27,709 bases of DNA from a virus. The stretch spans positions 8,337-36,045 of the IMG/VR virus record IMGVR_UViG_3300003621_000014; one strand, given 5' to 3'. How positions within the stretch are numbered: position 1 is the first letter of the stretch; the number at the start of each line of letters is the position of its first letter. The notes under the pieces are model-generated. The model saw nothing but the letters and a program-made list of their open reading frames with translations. It was not told where the DNA came from and searched no databases. Shown in pieces: positions 22,723 through 27,709 of the stretch. Both the position numbers and the translations under genes were made by a program.

Positions 22723-23244
22723 ATGAATAGAAAGACTAGGATACCTAATACTAGATTAAATAAATTTTATGACGAAGAAGACTTCAGATTAGAATTAGAC
22801 ATGGCGACAGAACTCATTGAGGGAGATATGAATTTTACCGTTGTTTTATTTAGGATAGATAGGGTTAATACTCAGGTTGATGATGTTTATCAGGAAGGTA
22901 ATGCTTCTGATATTAGATTTAAGGCTCCTGTTGAACTGAAGGTTATACTTAATTTATCTACTAGTGAAAATAAATCTTATTTACCAGATGGTAATATGAG
23001 GTATCAAGATTACGGTAATTTAGAGTTCACTCTTTTAAAGAAACAATTGGAGGAGAAGGGTATTGATATATCGTATGGTGATATGGTTGGTTACTCGGAT
23101 TATGAAGATAATTTTAAGTATTTTACCGTGTTTGATGATGGTAAAATCACTAGTGATAACCCTAGTTCTCATTTCGGTTATAAGGGTTACTTCAGAAGAA
23201 TAAAATGTACTAGCGTTGACCCTAACGTTTTTAATGGATTGTAA
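22723..23244 (+). CDS. Probable neck / head-tail connector protein (gp14-like position)
   Basis: This is a 173-residue protein. The segment FRIDRVNTQVDDVYQEGNA (44-62) followed by IRFKAPVELKVILNLS is reminiscent of connector proteins of T4-like phages, where a 'VDDVYGE...F..P' turn recurs. The C-terminal half is beta-rich with YFTVFDDGKI and YKGYFRRIKC. There is no signal or membrane segment. It begins the plus-strand tail gene run and is followed after 2 nt by the gp15-like gene, then the sheath and tube genes, which is the T4 order 14-15-18-19. I assign it to the gp14 position from synteny, but the sequence match is loose. A TATTTATA lies 22 nt before the ATG. Confidence 0.5.
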   Translation: MNRKTRIPNTRLNKFYDEEDFRLELDMATELIEGDMNFTVVLFRIDRVNTQVDDVYQEGNASDIRFKAPVELKVILNLSTSENKSYLPDGNMRYQDYGNLEFTLLKKQLEEKGIDISYGDMVGYSDYEDNFKYFTVFDDGKITSDNPSSHFGYKGYFRRIKCTSVDPNVFNGL

Positions 23245-23246
23245 TT

Positions 23247-24014
23247 ATGGCTTTACCTGGTTCTTTTAAAAAGAAAATAAACATAACGAGAGATCGTTCT
23301 AATATTACTTACCCTTACTCTATGCAGAGTGGTGCGGCTGAGAATATGAAGGATATGATTGTTGATAAGGATACTTATTTACCTAAAGGTGTTTTACATA
23401 TTGATTTAGATAGGGGTTTTAAGGAATTCGTTAATAATGAATTGTCATTAACACTTAATGGAGAAAAAACTCCAGTTTTTATGATGGGTATACAGGCTTG
23501 GAATGAATTTTCTCAGACTTGGAAGTTTTCTGATGAATATAAAAACACTAAAATACCTTTTATTAATATAGTTAGAAGTCCTGATACAAAGTATGGTACC
23601 AACCCTTCTATGAGATATAATATACCTACTGGTAGACATTACACTTACGCTGAGGTTCCTACATGGGATGGTAATAATAGGGGTGTTGATGTGTATCAAA
23701 TACCTCAACCTATACCTGTAGATATAAATTATTCTGTGAGGATATTCTCATATAGACAACAGGAACTGAATAAGTTTAACGCTATAGTTTTAAAGAATTT
23801 TCAAAGTAGACAGGCTTATACCGCTGTTAATGGTCATTATATACCAATTGTGTTGGAAGATACATCAGATGAGAGTCAAGTAACTGATTTAAATAATAAA
23901 AGATTTTATGTTCAATTATACACTTTTAACTTACAGGGTTTCATATTGGATCCAGAAGATTTCATTGTAACTCCTTCAGTAAGTAGGACAATAACTATAA
24001 CAGAAAATAATTAA
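23247..24014 (+). CDS. Tail completion / sheath stabiliser protein, T4 gp15-like
   Basis: This is a 255-residue protein. T4 gp15 caps the finished tail and stabilises the contracted sheath before joining the head. The shared pattern is PIPVDINYSVRIFSYRQQEL (about 153-172; T4 gp15 has a similar 'SPIKMIYELSIFTRY' segment), followed by a helix, FQSRQAYTAVNGHYIPIVLE, and a final strand pair YVQLYTFNLQGFILDPEDF. Length is close to T4 gp15 (272). The N-terminal part contains KGVLHIDLDRGFKEFVNNEL. The start ATG lies 2 nt after the previous stop, so the two genes are coupled, and the sheath gene follows after 104 nt. The assignment rests on this pattern and gene order. Confidence 0.65.
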   Translation: MALPGSFKKKINITRDRSNITYPYSMQSGAAENMKDMIVDKDTYLPKGVLHIDLDRGFKEFVNNELSLTLNGEKTPVFMMGIQAWNEFSQTWKFSDEYKNTKIPFINIVRSPDTKYGTNPSMRYNIPTGRHYTYAEVPTWDGNNRGVDVYQIPQPIPVDINYSVRIFSYRQQELNKFNAIVLKNFQSRQAYTAVNGHYIPIVLEDTSDESQVTDLNNKRFYVQLYTFNLQGFILDPEDFIVTPSVSRTITITENN

Positions 24015-24023
24015 AAATAAAGT

Positions 24024-24070
24024 AACTTTTTATGAAATGCTGAAAGTTTCTGGTTTTTTGATAAAAAGTT
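24024..24070 (+). other. Long-stem hairpin in front of the sheath gene
   Basis: AACTTTTTAT (24024-24033) and ATAAAAAGTT (24061-24070) are perfect complements enclosing 27 nt, in which GAAA and TTTC can pair further. It lies in the 104-nt gap between the gp15-like stop and the sheath ATG. There is no T-run directly after it, so an mRNA processing, stability or attenuation element is as likely as a terminator. Confidence 0.45.
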
Positions 24071-24118
24071 TAATATTTATCAATAAGTAAAATTAAAAGA
24101 TTAATAAATTTATAAGAT

Positions 24119-27100
24119 ATGGCAAATAAAGTATATGCATCTCCAGGTGTTTACACAACCGAAAAAGACTTATCCTTCACAACAGAAACTGTTGGTGTTA
24201 CTACACTAGGTAGTGTAGGTGAAACGTTGAAGGGACCTGCGTTCCAACCGATGTTTATTAGAAACTTTGACGAGTTTCAAACAACTTTTGGGGGAACTGA
24301 CCCACAAAAATTTAAAAACACACAAATAGTTAAATATGAGTTACCTTATATTGCTAAACAGTATTTAACTCAATCAAACCAATTGTATGTAACTAGAGTG
24401 TTAGGTTTGTCTGGGTACGAGGCTGGTATGGCATGGAGTATTAAGACTATGGGGGCTGTTGATGAATCAACTTTGTCAACTACTGGTGTCACTAAACAAT
24501 CAATTGCTTTTGAATTTGATACCGCTACTAACTCTTTTTATACGACTAGTGTTTCAGGTAATACAGATTTATTAACTTACATATCTGATATTGTTGGTGT
24601 TGATGCGACTGAATTCACCACCACTTTTGAAAGTTATTTCACTACAATAGGTGGTTATCAGAACGCACGTTTTTATGATAAAAAACACTCTATGTATTGG
24701 GGGTTATTAACCTCTCAATTAGAGACAGATATAGATAATGATGCTAATACTGTTAATGGTGTAATACCTACTTATATAGATGCTTACGAATTACCTTCGT
24801 CTGTACCTGTAAGTGATAGAGATTCGTATATACTTAATAACGAATTAGTTTATAATTCTTCTAACGAGGAATATGTGGGTACTAGTTTTGGTTTATTTTG
24901 TCATAGTTTCACACCTAGTGGTATTACTACTATAGCTGGTGAATTAGAATTATATACAACTGTTTTAAGTGCTTCACCTTATAATGAAGGTCATAATAAA
25001 ACTGTAGCTACTATTAGAAGTAGAGGTGGGTATGTTTCTGATGTACTTAAATATAACGCAGCTACTTTAAGTATGAATGCTCAGGACGATATGGTTAATA
25101 ACCCTTTCTTGTCTTTCGAGTTAACTGGTACTACGGGTAACCCTACTGGTAGCGATTTTTCTTATACTGTATCTTTAGATCAAACTAAAGCGAATTACAT
25201 TAAGAAGGTTATCGGTTCTACACCTGATGATGGTGACGCTATGATATTTGTTGAAGAAGTTTATGATAACTCTTTAAAAATGGGTAGATTAAACGGTAAG
25301 ATAAAAGGTTTACACACTGAGTTAGTTTCTGAGAATAGCTGGGATCATTATAAATTCCAATTTCAATCTCCAGTAACACCTTTTATTGTATCTGAATTAC
25401 GAGGTGGTTTACCACAAAGAATGTTTAGATTAATTTCTATATCTGACGGTACTAACGCTAATTATGAAATAAAATTATCTATCGCTAATGTAGATCTATC
25501 TAAAAGAACTTTCGATTTATATATTAGATCTTTTAATGATAGTGATAAGTCTCCTGTTATTCTAGAGAAATTTGTTGATTGTACAATGGACGAGTCTTTA
25601 GATAATTACATAGGTAGAAAAATAGGTACTATCGATAATAAATACCCTTTAAAGAGTAGTTATGTTATTTTAGAAATGGCAGATAACGCACCTAGCGATG
25701 GTGTTGCTTCTGGTTTCGAAGGTTATGAATTTAGAGTTGATGACTTAGGTTCTCTTTCTGTACCTGAAGTACCTTACAAGTTAGAGTATTATTCACCTGG
25801 TGATGTTGTTTTTGACCCACCTTTTGATAACGCTACAATTTCTTCTGGAGATGTTGTTCGTAAACACTACCTAGGCTTTTCTAGTCAATTTGGTTATGAT
25901 AAAGATTTATTACTATTCAAAGGTAAGAAAAGTATTTTAGGTGATAACGCTTACAATACTGGTGATGATTATATAACAAAAACTAAAGGTTTCCATATGG
26001 ATACTAACGCTTCGGCTATTATTGACTCTATGACAAATGAAGAGGTATTTGCTGTAGGTGTTGGGACTTTTAACGATGCTACTATCGTTGATGGTACTAC
26101 AACCCACCCTTATAACAGTATGAGAACTAGAAAATTCACTTGTTTATTTTCAGGTGGTTTTGATGGTTGGGATGCTTATAGAGTTAATAGAACTAATACA
26201 GATGATTATAAAATAGGTAGAACTGGTTTCGTTAATAGTTCTTTCGATACATTCACAAATGTGGAGTACGCTGAATTGTTTGGTACTTCTGATTACTACT
26301 CTACTCTATACGGATTGAGAAGTATGCAGAATCCTGAGGAAATAGCTATAAACATATTAACTACCCCTGGTATTGATGTGTTGAATAACACTGATTTGGT
26401 AAGAGATGCTATCGAGATTGTTGAAGAGAAAAGATTAGACACTATCTACTTACCTACTTTACCAGATATAAAGTTATTGAATAACAGTAACCCTTCTGAT
26501 TCAGAAAACTGGTATTACGCTGAGGATATTGTTGATGAACTTGAAGGTACTGAAATAGATTCTAGTTACACTGCTCTATATTACCCATGGATTCAAATTA
26601 ACGACACGACTAATAACGCTAATTTATTTATACCACCTACCGCTGAAGTAGTTAGGAATTTAGCTTACACTGATAACGTTTCTTTCCCATGGTTTGCGAC
26701 AGCTGGTTATAACAGAGGTCTGGTTAAATGTAATAGAGCTCGTATAGCGCTAGATCAAGAGTCTAGAGATGTACTTTACCCAGGTAGAATTAACCCATTA
26801 GCAACATATTCAGACGTTGGAGTTGTTATCTGGGGTAACAGAAACTTACAGATTAAATCAAGTGCTCTTGATAGACTTAACATTAGAAGATTGTTATTAC
26901 AAGCTAGAAGATTAATAATGAGTGTATCTAAAAGATTATTATTTGATCCGAATGATACTACGGTTAGAAATCAATTCTTATCATTAGTTAACCCTATATT
27001 GGATAACATAAGAAAAGAAAGAGGTTTAACAGACTTTAGAGTTTCAGTTGAAATGGATATTGAAGATGGAGATAGAAATACGTTGAGAGGTAAGATATTT

Positions 27101-27181
27101 ATCAAACCCACACCAACGTTAGAGTTCATAGAGCTTGAGTTCACAGTTACTCCTCAGAACGTATCTTTTGATAACATCTAA
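24119..27181 (+). CDS. Tail sheath protein, T4 gp18-like, enlarged
   Basis: This forms the contractile sheath around the tail tube. The N-terminus is typical: YASPGVYTTEKDLSF (5-19), GVTTLGSVGETLKGPAF, RNFDEFQTTFGG, and YLTQSNQLYVTRVLG. The C-terminal polymerisation domain is clear: FPWFATAGYNRGLV, ALDQESRDVLYPGRINPLAT, VVIWGNRNLQIKSSALDRLN, IRRLLLQARRLIMSVSKRLL, and the last strand EFIELEFTVTPQNVSFDNI. At 1020 residues it is about 360 longer than T4 gp18 (659); the extra length lies in the central part (roughly 100-700), presumably surface domains on the sheath. It follows the gp15-like gene and is ended by a strong terminator at 27198-27229. Confidence 0.93.
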   Translation: MANKVYASPGVYTTEKDLSFTTETVGVTTLGSVGETLKGPAFQPMFIRNFDEFQTTFGGTDPQKFKNTQIVKYELPYIAKQYLTQSNQLYVTRVLGLSGYEAGMAWSIKTMGAVDESTLSTTGVTKQSIAFEFDTATNSFYTTSVSGNTDLLTYISDIVGVDATEFTTTFESYFTTIGGYQNARFYDKKHSMYWGLLTSQLETDIDNDANTVNGVIPTYIDAYELPSSVPVSDRDSYILNNELVYNSSNEEYVGTSFGLFCHSFTPSGITTIAGELELYTTVLSASPYNEGHNKTVATIRSRGGYVSDVLKYNAATLSMNAQDDMVNNPFLSFELTGTTGNPTGSDFSYTVSLDQTKANYIKKVIGSTPDDGDAMIFVEEVYDNSLKMGRLNGKIKGLHTELVSENSWDHYKFQFQSPVTPFIVSELRGGLPQRMFRLISISDGTNANYEIKLSIANVDLSKRTFDLYIRSFNDSDKSPVILEKFVDCTMDESLDNYIGRKIGTIDNKYPLKSSYVILEMADNAPSDGVASGFEGYEFRVDDLGSLSVPEVPYKLEYYSPGDVVFDPPFDNATISSGDVVRKHYLGFSSQFGYDKDLLLFKGKKSILGDNAYNTGDDYITKTKGFHMDTNASAIIDSMTNEEVFAVGVGTFNDATIVDGTTTHPYNSMRTRKFTCLFSGGFDGWDAYRVNRTNTDDYKIGRTGFVNSSFDTFTNVEYAELFGTSDYYSTLYGLRSMQNPEEIAINILTTPGIDVLNNTDLVRDAIEIVEEKRLDTIYLPTLPDIKLLNNSNPSDSENWYYAEDIVDELEGTEIDSSYTALYYPWIQINDTTNNANLFIPPTAEVVRNLAYTDNVSFPWFATAGYNRGLVKCNRARIALDQESRDVLYPGRINPLATYSDVGVVIWGNRNLQIKSSALDRLNIRRLLLQARRLIMSVSKRLLFDPNDTTVRNQFLSLVNPILDNIRKERGLTDFRVSVEMDIEDGDRNTLRGKIFIKPTPTLEFIELEFTVTPQNVSFDNI

Positions 27182-27197
27182 AAATAAATAATGTATT

Positions 27198-27229
27198 AAG
27201 AAGGGTATTAAGTTACCCTTCTTTTTTTT
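27198..27229 (+). terminator. Rho-independent terminator of the sheath gene
   Basis: A 10-bp perfect stem, AAGAAGGGTA (27198-27207) with TACCCTTCTT (27214-27223), a 6-nt loop TTAAGT, and a run of eight T that begins in the last stem bases. It starts 17 nt after the sheath stop codon. This is a textbook intrinsic terminator and separates sheath from tube transcription. Confidence 0.93.
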
Positions 27230-27230
27230 G

Positions 27231-27352
27231 TATTATTATAGTACATATATTATTATAGTACATATATTATATATATTATTATAGTACATATATTATATAT
27301 ATTATTATATTATTATATTATTATAATATGTACTATATATATATTAATTATA
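27231..27352. repeat. AT-only tandem and inverted repeat tract
   Basis: A perfect 26-bp unit is duplicated in tandem (27249-27274 and 27275-27300), preceded by a partial 17-bp copy (27232-27248). Each unit contains ATAGTACATAT. A reverse-complement copy, ATATGTACTAT, lies at 27326-27336, after a run of ATT-type triplets, so the tract could extrude a large hairpin or cruciform. It is almost free of G and C apart from the repeated GTAC core. It holds no credible gene. Confidence 0.85.
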
Positions 27353-27357
27353 ATGGG

Positions 27358-27398
27358 GGTTGGGATAATAGCCTTATCAAAAATAAGGATCTCAAACC
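27358..27398 (+). other. Structured RNA element in the sheath-tube gap
   Basis: CCTTAT (27372-27377) pairs with ATAAGG (27383-27388) around a CAAAA loop. Outside, GGTTGGGA (27358-27365) can pair with TCTCAAACC (27390-27398) with one bulged A and one G-U pair. The result is a two-part stem with an internal bulge TAATAG. It does not fit a tRNA. A cis-acting leader element or small RNA is possible; the function is unknown. Confidence 0.4.
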
Positions 27399-27614
27399 AA
27401 AAAGTCAAGTTATTGGTGAATTATTTTTTATTTAACCATTATTTTGATAAAAATGGTCTTTAGACTATTTATAATAAAACAGTACGCGATCACTATATCG
27501 TTACACTTTTACAAATATAGTTAATTATATTAACTTTTTTTTAAAATAAGGTGTACAAAGGTAAAAGTGAGGGTATTTATAAGAAAGAATAATTAAAAAC
27601 TAAATATATAAAAT

Positions 27615-27709
27615 ATGGCTAACTTATTAATGAAAATGCCTGTTCCTTACGAACCAAAGAAGAAGAACAGATTTATTTTAAGATTTCCAAGTTCACTAGG
27701 TATTAACGA
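27615..27709 (+). CDS. Tail tube protein, T4 gp19-like, 5' part only
   Basis: The first 31 codons of an open frame run into the window edge. The start MANLLMKMPVPYEPKKKNRF followed by ILRFPSSLGIN matches the N-terminus of tail tube proteins of T4-like marine phages, where 'PVPYEP.RKNRF.LRFPS.LGI' recurs. The tube polymerises inside the sheath and guides DNA into the host. Its place right after the sheath gene follows the T4 order 18-19. Everything beyond residue 31 is outside the window. Confidence 0.75.
   Translation, partial: MANLLMKMPVPYEPKKKNRFILRFPSSLGIN

Larger units (their letters stand above)
27182..27614 (+). other. 433-nt non-coding region between sheath and tube genes
   Basis: In order it holds the sheath terminator, the AT repeat tract, the two-part stem at 27358-27398, a second hairpin (ACCATT at 27435-27440 with AATGGT at 27452-27457), an imperfect GTAcGCGAT...ATCGTtAC stem near 27482-27505, a T-run around 27535-27542, and a TATTTATA (27574-27581) that lies 33 nt before the tube ATG and may be its promoter. 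No credible ORF is present on either strand. In T4 the sheath and tube genes are adjacent, so a gap this long and structured is unusual. Confidence 0.7.

Noticed and set aside
27231-27300. CRISPR-like direct repeats
   Set aside because: The units are contiguous tandem copies of AT-only sequence with no unique spacers and no cas genes nearby.
27328-27435. 35-codon ORF on the plus strand in the sheath-tube gap
   Set aside because: It starts inside the AT repeat tract, has no recognisable motif or start-site support, and its length is expected by chance in AT-rich DNA.
27358-27440. tRNA-like arrangement (5-bp stem with 7-nt loop at 27372-27388 and a following CCA-like end)
   Set aside because: No T-loop consensus, no D-arm, and the base before the would-be anticodon is C instead of U.
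27443-27473. TTTG-N19-TATTTATA as a Bacteroidota promoter on the plus strand
   Set aside because: The second box fails at two of six fixed positions of TAnnTTTG, and it lies about 140 nt from the tube gene.

Overview
This window is a piece of a large tailed phage (Caudoviricetes, contractile-tailed, T4-like). It is AT-rich and most genes are tightly packed, with 1-35 nt overlaps. The evidence for a phage is a tail sheath (24119-27181), the start of a tail tube gene (27615 to the edge), gp13- and gp15-like neck and tail-completion proteins, a family B DNA polymerase, PhoH, dUTPase, an SNF2-type helicase and a small holin-like protein. The host is probably a member of the Bacteroidota (Flavobacteriia-like). 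Upstream of the polymerase lies an exact TTTG-N19-TATATTTG promoter, the class used by the Bacteroidota primary sigma factor. The phage also carries an Omp28-type thioredoxin lipoprotein, a family typical of that phylum. Recognisable Shine-Dalgarno sites are rare, which also fits.

Layout. (a) 1-9519, minus strand: a glycan-synthesis block read from right to left. It holds a PfkB/HldE-type sugar kinase, a GT4-like transferase, dUTPase, a small unknown protein, a two-domain GT2 protein, a GT29-type sialyltransferase, a CMP-nonulosonate cytidylyltransferase (NeuA-like), a second GT29-type protein, another GT4-like transferase, an FkbM methyltransferase, a NeuB-type nonulosonate synthase, a minimal HAD phosphatase and PhoH (cut by the window edge). 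(b) 9550-10394: an Omp28-like lipoprotein sitting just behind a strong hairpin terminator, laid out like a moron. (c) 10401-13280, minus: seven small genes. They include a 59-aa holin-like gene, a DUF397-like protein, a WYL-like domain protein and four unrecognised, probably virion or assembly-related proteins. (d) 13325-16426, minus: DNA polymerase with its own promoter. (e) 16563-19578, minus: a BppU-like baseplate protein, a 507-aa lectin-like structural protein and a gp13-like neck protein. (f) 19662-22606: a GP88-family protein (plus) convergent with an SNF2 helicase (minus). (g) 22723 to the edge, plus: gp14-like and gp15-like proteins, a very large sheath, a terminator, a 433-nt repeat-rich non-coding region and the tube gene.

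The most interesting system is the glycan block. NeuB makes a nonulosonic (sialic-type) acid from PEP and a hexosamine, NeuA activates it as the CMP-sugar, and two adjacent GT29-type proteins could transfer it. GT2/GT4 enzymes could build the acceptor glycan and FkbM could O-methylate it. This is a nearly self-sufficient sialylation cassette inside a phage, probably used to decorate the virion or remodel the host surface; the target is not visible from sequence. All function calls rest on motifs read by eye from translations; no database search was run.
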